Source: Brachypterus glaber (taxonomy: Eukaryota; Arthropoda; Insecta; Coleoptera; Kateretidae). From it: DNA of 64,000 bases. Where the stretch lies: assembly GCA_958510825.1 (NCBI GenBank), contig OY294044.1, forward strand, positions 101,222,893-101,286,892, given 5' to 3'. The position numbers were made by a program, and so were the translations under genes. Under the pieces are notes generated by a model. The model saw only the letters and a program-made list of their open reading frames with translations. It made no database searches and had not been told where the DNA came from. Below are positions 33,511 through 45,296 of the stretch, piece after piece (within the stretch, counting starts at the first letter, position 1; each line of letters starts with the position of its first letter).

Positions 33511-34600
33511 TTACATTCAGATTAGTCTGTTTTCATACGTAATACACTGTCAGAGAGGTGTATTTTCGACATGTATCGAAAATATACCTAATCTGGAGGT
33601 GTATTTGCATGACTATTTTTTTAAACAAGTTCTTAATATTTTAAAACTTTAAAAGTAATTTAAATAAATAATTAATAATAATTTTATGTGTATTTATTTT
33701 GACACAATGAATTCATGTTTGACATTTCTAATTTTTGAAATAAAAAAGATCTAAATTCGTTAAATTTTTTTATATTAAATAAAAATAAGCTAATAAGACA
33801 TGATAATTACCTCAATTTTGCCTTTTAGTTAATATTTTATTACATTCGGATGAGTCTGTTTTCATACGTAATACACGGAAAAAAAAATTATAGCTAGGAG
33901 CGCTATAACACACATACCAAGCAAATTATAATCGCTTATTATATAAATACAAGGCTTTCTCTTACAATTATGGCAGTCAGTGTAAAAATTTATATGAAAT
34001 ACTTTAATTGTTTAGTGAATAATAAAATATAACAAATAGTATGGCATTTATAGCTTAAATAGATTTAATTATTGTCCGTGCTAATAATTTTTATAATATA
34101 ATAAAATTTCTGTAAATTTATAATAGTGCCTGTAAGAAATATAATCGTGTCTGTAATATATATAATCGTTTCCAATTTATTTTTAACATTATTAGTTATT
34201 GTGTCCCTTATAATCTATAGCTTAAATCACTATAATTTGCCACTGTTACCAAATATCTTATAATGTATAGCGCAGAGCCCACTAATTTCTTTCCGTGTAC
34301 ACCGTCAGAGAGGTGCATTTTCGATATGTATCGAAAATATACCGAATCTGGTGGTGTATTTGCATGACTATTTTTTTAAACAGGTTCTTAATATTTTAAA
34401 ACTTTAAAAGTAATTTAAATAAATAATTAATAATAATTTTATGTATATTTATTTTGACACAATGAATTCATGTTTGACATTTCTAATTTTTGAAATAAAA
34501 AAGATCTAAATTCGTTAAATTTTTTTATATTAAATAAAAGTAAGCTAATAAGACATGATAATTACCTTAATTTTTCCTTTTTAGTTAATATTTTTTTTTA
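33511..34600 (+). repeat. Tandem duplication of a ~329-bp unit, second copy split by a MITE
   Basis: TTACATTC[AG]GAT[TG]AGTCTG begins at 33511 and 33840. Both units continue through TCAGAGAGGTG.ATTTTCGA, GTATTTGCATGACTATTTTT and TAATAAGACATGATAATTAC. Copy 1 is contiguous; copy 2 is interrupted by 33874-34297. ORF 33425-33652 overlaps copy 1 but looks like chance. Confidence 0.9.
33874..34297 (+). mobile_element. TA-type MITE CACGGAAA, copy 2 (424 bp), with empty site in the window
   Basis: TA (33872-33873) then CACGGAAA ... TTTCCGTG then TA (34298-34299). The neighbouring duplicate reads ACGTAATACACTGTCAGAGA without interruption (near 33538), which shows the pre-insertion site and a 2-bp TA duplication. 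This is the hallmark of Tc1/mariner-type transposition. It has no transposase. Confidence 0.95.
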
Positions 34601-34979
34601 ATATTACATTATTAAGCTGTTATGATTTCAAAAAGCTATAAAAGTGGTGTTTCGATTTTCTGTGCTATATTCGTGGCGAAAACATCCCGTCGTTATGGTT
34701 ATGCCTTGTTTTTTATTGGTTGAAACTGATATTATGATACTTAAAAAAAACAATCTCAGTTATACAAAATTATTCAGCAGGCCAAGGGGTAAAAAAAGTC
34801 TTTGACATATGTCAAAGTAAAAGTCGAAAAAATTTTGATGTAATTAAAAAGTCATTTTATAAATATCCATTTCTTTAAAAAAATAAGTATAACATATCGC
34901 TCTGTAAATTTCGAAACATCATATCTCAAAATAATCAGTTTTTGGTTCCTTGCACTAATTACCTGTTCATGATGAATGA

Positions 34980-35722
34980 TAACATATCGTCATGTGAGGA
35001 TTATAGTGTTCTATATCCGTTTTTGGGGGGTATGGAGTTATACATATCGTTGAAATCAGGAAAATGCGCTTGTCCTTTATCCGTGCTGATATAAGAGCAA
35101 ACTTGTTTAATAACCAAGACTTTGGTGCAAGTTTGTTCGATATCCTTCTAAAAGTATATACCATAACAACTGATTTTTTTTTAAATAATTTTTTTGAATT
35201 TTGTTTTGTTTTTGATTTTAATGAACCTAGGGCTATAGGGAAAAGTATTATTTTGTTGGCAGAACTATTTTCTTAATGATGTAATGTTAATAAGAGGAGG
35301 AGATTCTCTTCTTCCGCTTGATAATTCAAAAACATTAAAAGAACCTAATTTTTAGAGATATTCATACTGATTGAAAGGCATAAACTCGCAAACAAAAAAA
35401 CAACTCTTTATAAAATGACCAGATAACAGAATGGCGACTGGCGAGACCGAGGAAAACAGGTAGGGTAGTAACGACCTGGTCGCGGCTACCCGGTCGCAGT
35501 CGTCAGCGACTGTGAATTTTGGAGGAAACCGTAACTTAATCCAATTATTTTATATAAAAATTTAATATAGTTTTAACATATTTTTAATAAAGTTATTTAT
35601 TATTTTTCATCAGTTCGTCTGTAATTCATCTTTAAAATTGTGGCAACGCATGTAAGTCGCCACAGTTCAAAGTATGGTTTTTGGATATAGAAAACCATAA
35701 TCCTCACTGACGATATGTATAA
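34980..35722. mobile_element. Possible TIR element with GC-rich middle
   Basis: 34980-35028 (AACATATCGTCATGTGAGGA, GTTCTATATCCGTTTTTG) is the inverse of 35680-35722 (TTTTTGGATATAGAAAACC, TCCTCACTGACGATATGT). Inside, 35220-35275 resembles 12445-12500 (CTATAGGGAAAAGTATTATT). 35425-35525 is CpG-rich with a short CAGTCG/CGACTG hairpin. No gene recognised. Confidence 0.6.
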
Positions 35723-36330
35723 ATACTCCAATTAAGTATTCCAATTAGTTCATTAGTAACGTTATATTCGAGTAATAAATTGGAGTTTGTATAAGTTACC
35801 ATTCATTATGTATTGAGTTGATTAGTACAAGAAACTTTTTTTTTCTTTTCAAACAAAATTCAATTTTTTTTCATTTAAAACAAATATATATTCTTTCGAA
35901 AAACGGTTTTTTTTTTTTGAAAACGATTTTTTTTTTCGAGTATTTATTTTTTTAAGTTCAACCCCAATCACTCTTTTGTTTTTACTCTGACAGTAGGTTG
36001 TTCTCATATGGATTTTGGAATTTCTCGTATTTTTTTAATATGCCCTAAAATTTTTAAAATCCTACTCTTTTTTTTTAAAGATTTTGAAAAAAAAGTCAAG
36101 TCCAAACAAAAATAGCTCAATATTTAAAAATAAATAACTTTATTTTGTGCTTAGTTTTCAAGATATAATTAATTATATCAAATAGCGTAAAATTGACTTG
36201 TAATCACTAAATTTTGATGTGACACCTCAAGTTGACATGAGTTCAAGTCAATTTAACGTGTTACGTCATTATGACGTGAATACACTTCATATTGAGGTGT
36301 CATTTTTATTCGGTATGGTTCTTTTGGTTT
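35723..36330. other. No gene recognised
   Basis: 35830-35945 is dominated by T and A homopolymers. Nothing else is supportable. Confidence 0.35.
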
Positions 36331-36785
36331 GCCAAAATTCGCCATATAGGCGGTGCCATTTTGAATTTTTTAAATTTAGTCAAAAATTTTTAATCTACGA
36401 TCCAGAAAATTCCCAGATACCGATTTTGGTTTGAATAAGCCATAAAAAGACTTCTGCCATATTGACGCCGCCATTTTGAAATTTTTAATTTTGACCAAAA
36501 ATTCTTAATTAACGACACAGAAAACCCCCAGATACCGATTATAGTTCAAATAGGATAATAATGAAAAAAATCGTCCGCTATGTTGGAGCCGCCATTTTGA
36601 TTTTTTAATTTTTACTAAAAGTTTCTTAATCTACGACCCTGAAAACCCCCTGGCACCGATTTTGGTTCCAATCGGCCAGAAATCACACAAGTCGTCTGCC
36701 ATATTGGCGCCGCCATTTTGATTTTCTAAATTTTGACCAAAAATGTGTAATCTTTGACTCCGAAACCCCCCCGGTACCGATATAA
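36330..36785 (-). repeat. Four tandem ~121-bp monomers (GCCGCCATTTTGA family)
   Basis: GCCATTTTG anchors fall at 36355, 36470, 36591 and 36712 (spacing 115, 121, 121). Each monomer includes TTTTGACCAAAAATT, then AATC.ACGAC...GAAAACCCCC and the motif ACCGAT. The inverse of this unit is the repeat at 11560-12245. Confidence 0.85.
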
Positions 36786-38313
36786 ACCATAAATAACTAA
36801 AATAGGTTTAAAAATTGTGTTATAAACAATAAAAAATATTTTGTCGACCACGGGAGAACGGTGCATTTTTGCAAGGAGTGGTTACTATTTTCGTTATCAG
36901 GATGGTTGAATTAGTCTTAAAAAAAATAAACTGCAGCTGTAACTGATGTGTAGTAAACAAAATTACATCTTAATTTACCCTAAGTTTAAACTCATTTTTC
37001 TCGAAATCTACTTTTTGTTGCTAGTATACGTTTTCGCTCTACCACTCACATATTGTAATTATATGAATTTTACATATCATATAAATTTTAAAATTTAACC
37101 CCATTTTTTACAGTGTACGCCGGCGTACCCTATAGGACTCTAATATAATTTTAAGGATTATTAAAATTTTTGAAAATTTTAAAATTGTAAGAAGTTTAAC
37201 AATACAAACAGCTAAACTTTGTAGTGGGGTAGTTTTTTCTTTTTTTATATTTATTGTATTACATCATATCCAAATTTGAATAAAATAAAAAAAAAATCCC
37301 AGCCACTGATAGATTTGGCAGAAATGTTGAATTATTATTATATTTGTTACCAATAGACATAACGAATTCTAATTCAAATTCTCGAATGCAAGCACGACTT
37401 AAACAACTTTTTTTTAACCAGCTTATTGCCCATTCCGACTCTAAACTTTCCCGAAGTCCGTGCCTACCCCAAAAGAAAACTGTTGATCATTGTGTTCCCC
37501 TCTTCTCCCGTTCCCGGAAAAGACTTCGAGAGCCGCGATGCATTTTTCCTAGAAACACCGAACATAGCTGACGCACTATGTTCCAAAATGAGAAAATAAG
37601 AGACCAAAAATATTTGACCGTTAAAATGAATGGTTTGGATCTTACTTTTTTAAAAGTAAGACATTTATCGTTAATTTCATATATTTTTGGCCTCTTATTT
37701 TAAAAACAAAAAGTTTTTTTATTGAATAGGTAGATCTAAAAAATCATCATCATTAAGTTATCACAAGATTGGTTTGAGGCATCGTTCCATCCTACCGTAT
37801 CAAATTCTTTAATATCCCTAAAATGTCTGCATATTTGTAATTTGTCAACAGTATTCTATTCTGGGGCTGCCTACCTTCTTTCAAACTTCCAACTCCCTCT
37901 CCAAAGCTATTTTCCTGGGGAAATATTCCTTCACAGAAAAAAGGTTATCTTGGCAGAAGATAATAAATTATCTTGGATTTATATTATCTTAAATCTAGGT
38001 AATAATCTTCTTTTAAGTTCATGTATCCTCGGTTTAAGATTATCTGTGACTTTGGTTTCCTTTAATTATTCTCTTGGTAGAAAAATCCTTGTGTCAAGGA
38101 TTTTTTCCTTAAATGCATGATATTTAAAATAGTAACAGAGAATCAAGAGTTATTATCTTGACTCAAAGCCCCTGTTGTCTTACGGTAAAGAGTTTGCCGG
38201 CTGGCTGGCAAACAATTTGCGCAGTATGTCAAGATATGCGCAGGAGAGAAGTTAGGTTTGTTTTTGCCGTCAGTTGTCTTTAAAGGTGTATCATTGTTTT
38301 CATCTGCTTTAAA
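36786..38313. other. No gene confirmed; dispersed-repeat piece at 37741-37840
   Basis: 37741-37840 (ATCATCAT.AAGTTAT, GGTTTGAGGCATCGTTCCAT, TTCTTTAATATCCCTAAAAT) matches 61488-61590 with substitutions, so it is a dispersed repeat. 37340-37570 is less AT-biased and contains a 75-codon frame with no recognisable motif. 37930-38160 has several ATCTTGG/AAGATAAT inverted motifs that suggest a decayed MITE. Confidence 0.4.
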
Positions 38314-38380
38314 ATGGACGAATTTGTATCTGTTACCCTCAAAAGATGGTGATTTTCAAATTTACTTAAAAAATTCACGG
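38314..38380 (+). pseudogene. Decayed candidate first exon (MDEFVSVTLKRW-stop) with splice donor
   Basis: ATG at 38314 in good context (AAAATGG) reads MDEFVSVTLKRW, then TGA (38350-38352), then FSNLLKKFT and a final G before GTAAGT at 38381. The pattern acidic N-terminus, L-x(2)-W, F-x(2)-L-x(2)-F resembles the first helices of SAM-like domains that open several insect transposon or host proteins, where a glycine often follows W; TGA can arise from GGA by one change. The exact donor after the motif supports a once-real exon. Family is a guess; the stop makes a functional product unlikely. Confidence 0.35.
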
Positions 38381-39280
38381 GTAAGTAGCATTAAACAATT
38401 TATACCTATAAGCGCCATTTTGCAATGTCGTTTAACAAGTTTTTCTTCAAAAACAAGTGCTTTTTCCTACGATATATATCGGTGTTTTTCAAAGAAAAAA
38501 ATGACATTCGATTTTTATCTTTTAAGAATACGAAAGTTTTTAATTTTTATTTGTCAATAACTTTTTTCCCACCTTACTTGTTTAAATGGAATCATTAAAA
38601 AAAAACAAGATAAAAAGAAATAAAAATGTAAATATTTAAAACCTCGCCTCAACGCTAGAGTCGACGCGGGGCCTATGCGCGTACTTAAAATTCGCCGACT
38701 ACTATCATACACGGCAAGTCATGTTACATAAAAAAATTGACACTCTGTATAAATAGTAGTTTACTTTAATTAATTATAGTTTAATTAAATTAAATATATT
38801 AATATATTTAATTCATTCCGATACAAAAAAAAAATAGTAAAAGGCTTTAGCTGATTTTTTTAAGATCTTAAAAAAAACTGGGACACTCTGTATAGTATTT
38901 CTTTATTTGGAAATTTCAATTTTACAAAAAAATAGGTTTTCTAGCAATAGTCTTTTACCAAAAATTAATGTCATAAAAAAAATTATGTTTGAGTTTAGAC
39001 GGTGTAATTTTACAATCCAACGTTTCGTTTCTTCTTACTAGAGACATATTTAGGGATTAAACTGAAAATGGTATTGGACAATATATTTTTATTTTTAGTT
39101 CTTTACTCTTCCTTGTGAAGAAACATAAATAATTTATTGTCAAAAATATGAAAAAAAAATGGATAAGGTTTTAAATATTTTGAAATGTAAAAAAATTACT
39201 AAAATTTGTTCATACATTTTAAATCAAAATTCTGAATATACTTAACTTACAGACACCTAATCAACCCGTATAAGACATAG
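38381..39280. other. No gene; CpG-richer patch at 38641-38715
   Basis: ACCTCGCCTCAACGCTAGAG and the following GTCGACGCGGGGCC stand out by composition. Two GACACTCTGTATA motifs (38740, 38883) look like foldback termini without partners. Confidence 0.35.
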
Positions 39281-39284
39281 TGCG

Positions 39285-39480
39285 ACGTTGGAGGGTGTAA
39301 ATTCGTGCGGGGGACACGCGGGGGGAGAAAATGAGGGGGGACGCGGAAGGGATCAAAAAATACGATCAATAGTGGCTCTCTCTACTTCTTAAACCCTCCA
39401 CTATTGCAATGAAGCGCTGTCAAAACTCCCTCTACTTCTTTTGGGAGACAAGGAGAAGTGTGGGGTTGGTTTTTTCAAAG
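39285..39480 (+). other. G-rich island with potential quadruplex
   Basis: Within 39309-39351 there are G runs of 5, 6, 6 and 3 (39309-39313, 39320-39325, 39335-39340, 39349-39351) separated by 6-9 bases. The flanks are also CpG-rich, and CTCTCTACTTCTT/CTCCCTCTACTTCTT occurs twice. The island sits in DNA of roughly 75% AT. Function unknown. Confidence 0.7.
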
Positions 39481-39944
39481 GGTGGAAAAAATGTGACACA
39501 TATTCCCATATGGAAAGGGTTGTGAATGCGTTTTACTTGCGGGAAGTTTTTCAATGGATGCATGTTTAAATATTTTATACCTTATAGACGTAAAAATAAA
39601 ACTTTAGATCAAGTAAATACATATTTAGAGTTACACTAAATATATGTACAGTACATATTAATATATTTTATTTAAAAATTCAAATTGGATTAGAAAATAT
39701 TAATAGATTTTAACTGTTTTTTTGTTTGAATATTTATATCTAAGCCTTAATGTATTTTTTTCTATCGGTCTATCGGTGACAATATCGCTAAGTATTTTCA
39801 TAAGAACTTTAAAAAATAGCTTTGGTAAATTATATTTAAGGAAACTTAGATTAAAGAATGTTTATCAGTAGAAATTAAAATGTTATAAGGTGGGGACCAT
39901 AAAAAACTGTCTGTTTGATCATTTTTAAAATGGTTTTAAAATAT

Positions 39945-40775
39945 TATACAGATCTGTCAAAAAATCACCCCCCCCCCCCCCCCTCTTAACTTTTGAACGA
40001 GCTGAGATATCGACTTAATTAATAAATCTACTAAGACAACTTAAACTATCTTTTAGCATATATTTGATACTTTCAGCTCTTAAAATGTGGGCAGGGGGTC
40101 ATGGGGGGACATTTTTTTTAAATGGAAAGGGGGTCGTGTCATCATTTTAAGGCCAATAAAATTCTCTATTGGACTGTATATTTTTAAATTTTAAAACAAT
40201 TTTTTTAAGGTTTTGATTTTTCAATTTTTTTGTGCTAAAAATGCGATTTTTTAAGTTTTTTTTTTGTAAATTTTTATTATTAGTTTAAAAGTATAATTTA
40301 CGTTTTTTCATCATGAAATTAGTCATTATTTAAAAATTGTTTAATTTTTTTAGAGAAATTTTTACAAAAATACTCATTTTCAACAGTATTTTAAACCCAA
40401 AAAAAATTCTCTACTGGACTGTATATTTTTTAATTTTTAAACAATTTTTTTAAGATTTTGATTTTCAATTTTTTGTGCTAAAAAATGCGATTTTTTAAGT
40501 TTTTTTTTGTAAATTTTTATTTATGTCAATTAAAATTAGTTTAAAAGTTTAATTTATGTTTAAAAAAAATAAAAATAAAAGTCCCAACGACCCCCCTTTC
40601 TATTAAAAAAATGTCCCCTCAACAGGGGGTGTTGAGGGGACATTTTAAGAGCTGAAAGTATCAAATATATGCTAGAAGATAGTTTAAGTTTAAGATTTAT
40701 AAATTTAAAGTCGATATCTCAACTCGTTCAAAAGTTAAAAGTGGGGGAGGGGTGACTTTTCGTCCGCTCTGTATA
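39945..40775. mobile_element. Foldback element family F3, copy 1 (831 bp)
   Basis: The left end TATACAGATCTGTC, then a C run of about 16 (39967-39982), CTTAACTTTTGAACGAGCTG and AGATATCGACTT, is mirrored by CGATATCTCAACTCGTTCAA, a G-rich segment and GTCCGCTCTGTATA (ends 40775). Inside, two diverged direct copies of CTGTATATTTTTAA...TGATTTTCAATTTTT lie about 240 bp apart. No ORF. Confidence 0.9.
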
Positions 40776-41420
40776 TAAATTAAAGTTTTAAAAGCTTTAA
40801 ATTGGACCACATAAAATTTTATTGAAAAAACTGAAAAATTTAACTATTTTGGAATATTTAAAAGCAATTTTTTATTTAAAATAATGTTAAAAATATATTA
40901 TTTAGGTAAAAATAGTTAAATATTTTATTTCAAACCGATGTTTTCATTATTTTCTATCAAATTTAAAAATATTTTTTTATTGTTTTACAAATTGTTTCGT
41001 TCATTTAAAAATTTTAAAACTTTCTCAATAATAAAACATTTGATAATAAATTGTGTTAAAAAATATATTTTTAAATAACCCGCTATAATATATATTATAA
41101 TTATTTTGTTTTATGTAAAACATATTAGCCTAGGGTAGGCTGCCTACCTATCGGAAAAAATATGTGTTCCGATCAGAACATTATTCTTTAATCCGGCTCA
41201 ATAACTTAATAATCCAACTGGTAGTTTTTTTTTTCGTTGTATGATTTTAATTGAAAAATCTCACCTTATTCTTTTAGGGTAAGCTTTGATCAGACTTATT
41301 TTAATTTTTATTTCATTTTATATCCTGCTAAGAAGAAAGGTAGTAAATGAAAATAACAGTAGAAATTTCTTTGATTCTTTGATTGCTTATTACATGTAAA
41401 AATCGACTGATTTCCCATCT
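40776..41420. other. AT-rich stretch, nothing recognised
   Basis: No shared repeat or coding signal was identified. Confidence 0.4.
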
Positions 41421-42153
41421 ATACAGAGCGGTCCAAAACTCACCCCCCCCCCCTTAACTTTTGAACCAGTTGAGATATCGACTTCAAATTTAGAACTTTT
41501 AAATAAGACAACTTAAACTATCTTTTAGCATATATTTATTACTTTCAGTTCTTAAAATGTGGGCAAGGGGGCATGGGGGCACATTTTTTTAAATGGAAAG
41601 GGGGGTCGTGTAATACATCATTTTAAAGCTTATAAAATTCTCCATTTAACTCCATATTTTTAAATTAAAAAAAAATTTTTTTGGGTTTAAAATGGGGTTG
41701 AAAATGGGTATTAATGTCAAAATTCCTCTAAAAAGAAACAAATAATTTTTTAAAAATGCCTAATTTCATCATAAAAAAATGTTAATTATACTTTTAAACA
41801 AATTTTAGTTGACATAAATAAAAATTTATAAAAAAAAACTTAAAAAATCGAATGTTTTAGCACAAAAAATTGAAAAATCAAAACCTTAAAAAACATTATT
41901 AAAAAATTTAAAAATGTTAGTTTAAATAGATAATTTTATAAGCTTTAAAATGATGTATCACACGACCCCCCTTTCCATTAAAAAAAATGTCCCCCCATGC
42001 CCCCCTGCCCACATTTTAAGAGCTGAAAATATTAAATATATGCTAAAAGATGGTTTAAGTTGTTTTATTCAAAAGTTCGAAATTTGAAGTCGATATCTCA
42101 ACTCGTTCAAAAGTTAAAAGGGGCGGGGGGGTGACTTTTGGACCGCACTGTAT
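41421..42153. mobile_element. Foldback element family F3, copy 2 (733 bp)
   Basis: ATACAGAGCGGTCC with a C run of 11 at the left is mirrored by a G run and GGACCGCACTGTAT at 42153. The arms share GTTGAGATATCGACTT, TAAACTATCTTTTAGCATAT and ATGTGGGCA with copy 1. This copy has the best-preserved termini. No target duplication was resolved. Confidence 0.9.
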
Positions 42154-43832
42154 TTACGGCCTTCCTGCTAAGAAAGATTAGTCCGGGAGCCCACGCCCAG
42201 TAGAATTACCTCACCGTTGAGACCATATATGTGTTCTTTATGTCCAGTCAAATAACTTCTTACATAAGAAAATTCTCTGAAGCAGGGCATTTTTTTTGGG
42301 ACCAACCCTTAACTTTAGGGCGTCCGACAATGGTATTGCCAGAAATTTTTTGTCGGACAAGGCTACCATTTGATTTTAAATATTTTTATTAAACGTTCCT
42401 GAAAACATCAGCTGTGAGGTGCTAAATGTAATGACGTCATAACTAACCTAACATGGTAAAGTTGTATAGGATCATAACATGGTAAAGTTGTATATGATTC
42501 ATAACTTTTTATCCATTTGTAACTGAATATTTAGTTACAAATGGATAGGAAATCATGATCCGATGGGCCATGGCCCCCCCTGGGATCGTAACAGGGTAAC
42601 CTAAAATATAGGTACTATCAAATTTGAACAATTCCCCACATTTGTTTTAATTTAAGATAGTAACTTTTTAATGCACCTATTTGCAAAAAAATTGCCTGCG
42701 GCGCCAGGCTTTTTTGTATATTTAATGATTTAAAATTTAAACTTATTGCCATGGTTGACAGTCATATCTGGTCAATTTTTTGAATTTTGGCGAGATTTTT
42801 AAATTTATTTTTCATTGTATATAGGCTGTAAACATTTGCGGTCAATATCTTTTTTTGAAATTTACCCCCCCCCCCCTAGACTTATTTCGTGGATCTTCCC
42901 CTGTTATATACAAAAACCCACATATCTTTTATATGATTTTGTATTTCAAAATAATTTGGGCCCCCCCTGGGATTTTGAAAAGTCAGTGCCTATGGTGATA
43001 ACTATATAAAAAAGTTTATGATAATTGTTTGCATCTTGTATGGTAATTGTATGACATTTGTATTATAATTGTATGATAATTTTATATGATTAATGTATAA
43101 TAATCATATAAAAGTTGTATGATAATTGTATATTACTTGTATATTTGTAACTAAATATTCAATTTACTTTTTACAGTGTACAATTATCCGAAATTACCTG
43201 TTTTAATTATTTTATTCATAATTAAGGAATTATAAAAAAATACTTTCAATAATCTAATATTTTTTATAAAAATGCGTTTTGGATTAAATTACCGAAGAAA
43301 TTACCCAGCTTAAATAAATAATAATATTTGTTTTAAAATTGAGGTTTTGTGTTAAAATTACACTTTTGTCCTAGTTTTTAAATGAAAGGACAAATTTCCT
43401 TTAAAATTAAATGGCACTTTTTTATTTAATAATACTCCATACACTCTTGTATTATTAAATATCGCACCATATGAGAATAAAAATGAAACGAGGTCAAAAA
43501 TAAATTTCAAATAACAAAACTATTATGTTGTTTCAAAAATTTATTAAGTTATAATGTCTGAATGGCTTAACACACGAAGAAAAATGTACAGAAATTAGTT
43601 AAAATAGACTCAAATCAATTTTTACTTTAATTTCAAATACTTCTTTTACTTTTACTTTTCCCTGCAGTTTATACAGCAAATAAAAAATAAATAAAATTAT
43701 AAAAATAATTTTTTGAAAAAAAAATTGAAATAATTTTATTTTGTAAAATATGGTTTTCTTCCCAGCAATCAAAAAAAATATAATTAAATCAAATAAATTA
43801 GCAGTATGAATCAGTTGTAAGACTACTACCTA
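42154..43832. other. No gene; possible MITE end at 43165-43180
   Basis: TTACTTTTTACAGTGTA near 43165-43180 is a right-end motif shared with several TA-type MITEs. 43020-43140 has repeated GTATGATAATT motifs. A C run interrupts 42866-42877. No coding region is supportable. Confidence 0.4.
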
Positions 43833-43875
43833 AGGGAACATTCAAGTATTACGTAACGCACATTGTGATCATTGA
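43833..43875 (+). repeat. Solo terminus of a GTTACGTAACGC MITE family
   Basis: AGGGAACATTCAAGTATTAC then GTAACGCACATTGTGATCA equals the left ends at 48922 and 51976. No inverted partner is found nearby, so it is a fragment. Confidence 0.6.
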
Positions 43876-44935
43876 TTACTTTCCCCAAGGAAAGTCTATC
43901 GTAAAAATAAATTGAAAACATTTTATTATCCAAAAAATATGATTTCCGTCAAAAAAAAATCTGTCTGTCTGTCGTCTGTCTGTTCAAGAAATTTGTGACC
44001 ACGCTTCGAGCTAGGGTATCTAAATTTTGACCACAGGTTGATTATTCAAAGTCCTAGGCTGGGATTGTTTTCGGTAAAAATCTGGTTGGGGTAAAGGGTT
44101 AAAATGGGGTGAAAATAATAAAAAAAACTAATTTAATTAAATGTATTTTTCGTTTTACCAAAAAATAAACTTAAAAAAAATAATATTTTTTTTTGTTGAA
44201 TATTATTTTTTAATTTTTTAATTTTATATATTAAAATTCTAATTTTATTATTGTTTTTTCATTTTATGGGTTTTTGATTTTAATATACTCAGGAAAAAAA
44301 AAATATGGCCAAAAAATGGCACTTTTTAAAAATATATTTTTTTGTTTTTTTTTTTCTTTGAATATAAATAAACATACCTACAAAACTTCACAATGATATC
44401 CTTTTTCTTTCTATATAAAAAAAGGTTAAACAAAAAGATTATTTTTAAAATTTGAAGATAGAAAGACCCGTTAACCTAGTAAGAAAATATTTGCCTTTAT
44501 TTATCAAAAAAATGAATGTAATCTATGTTTAAAATATGATCTAATTTATGCATATATCTAAATTGATCAGGTATGAGAAATGTTCAAATGCATATTTTCT
44601 ATTTTAACTGTAAATATAACGTACACATTTGCGGTAATATTTGAATACATTTCGTAACGTATATTATTAAATAAGTCGTGAAGATATGTAATGCTTCGCA
44701 TTCTATAGTATACTCCTCGCTTTGCAGATAGATATTTTTTCTGGTGAAGTTTTTTTTTTAATTAAACTTAAATCCTATTAAATTTTATTATACTTAAATT
44801 CTATTGGATTGGACTTTTTCTATTTTTAAGTGGTGCTTCCTGTAACTTTTTGTTTTTAAATAGATTTTTTTCAGTTTGGTAATTTTTCTTGAAAAAATTA
44901 AGGTGATGGCAGTTTATTCGATTTTTTTAGAAGTT
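43876..44935. other. AT-rich stretch with CTGT microsatellite
   Basis: 43961-43984 is (CTGT/CGTCTGT)n next to TTTGTGACCACGCTTCGAG. 44690-44735 holds TATAGTATACTCCTCGCTTT, an end motif also near 60090 and 63885. No gene. Confidence 0.4.
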
Positions 44936-45262
44936 TAGCCCCTTACAACTTTTTTTGTTTTTGGCACAATGAGGGGGATTTTTTTTTTAATTTGGTGCGC
45001 AATCTCTTAATACAATTAAAATTTTCTGAAAAATTACGTTTATCGCACTTTTATTCTATTTTTTCGATTTTTTAAAGTTTAGCCCTTTATTATTTTTTTG
45101 TCGCTATGCTCCAATGCCCACATTTTAAACGCTAAAAATATCAAATATATTAGAAAAGATAGTTTGTGTAGTCTTATTTAAGTTTCGAATTTTAAGTCGA
45201 TATCTTAACTCGTTCAAACGTTAAGAGGGGGGTGAGTTTTGGACCATACGGTATAAAATTTT
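44936..45262. mobile_element. Right part of a foldback element family F3, truncated
   Basis: It ends GTTAAGAGGGGGGTGAGTTTTGGACC, after TTTTAAGTCGATATCTTAAC and ATATTAGAAAAGATAGTTTG, in the F3 right-arm order. The left arm is missing. Confidence 0.7.
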
Positions 45263-45296
45263 AAATTACAGTGCATGCATACTCACGCACGCACCT

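Noticed and set aside
35425..35525. tRNA-like or tRNA-derived SINE head in the GC-rich patch
   Set aside because: I could not fit A-box and B-box promoter motifs or a cloverleaf.
37344..37571. 75-codon ORF with less AT-biased composition as a gene
   Set aside because: No start context, splice signals or recognisable motif, and no second line of evidence.
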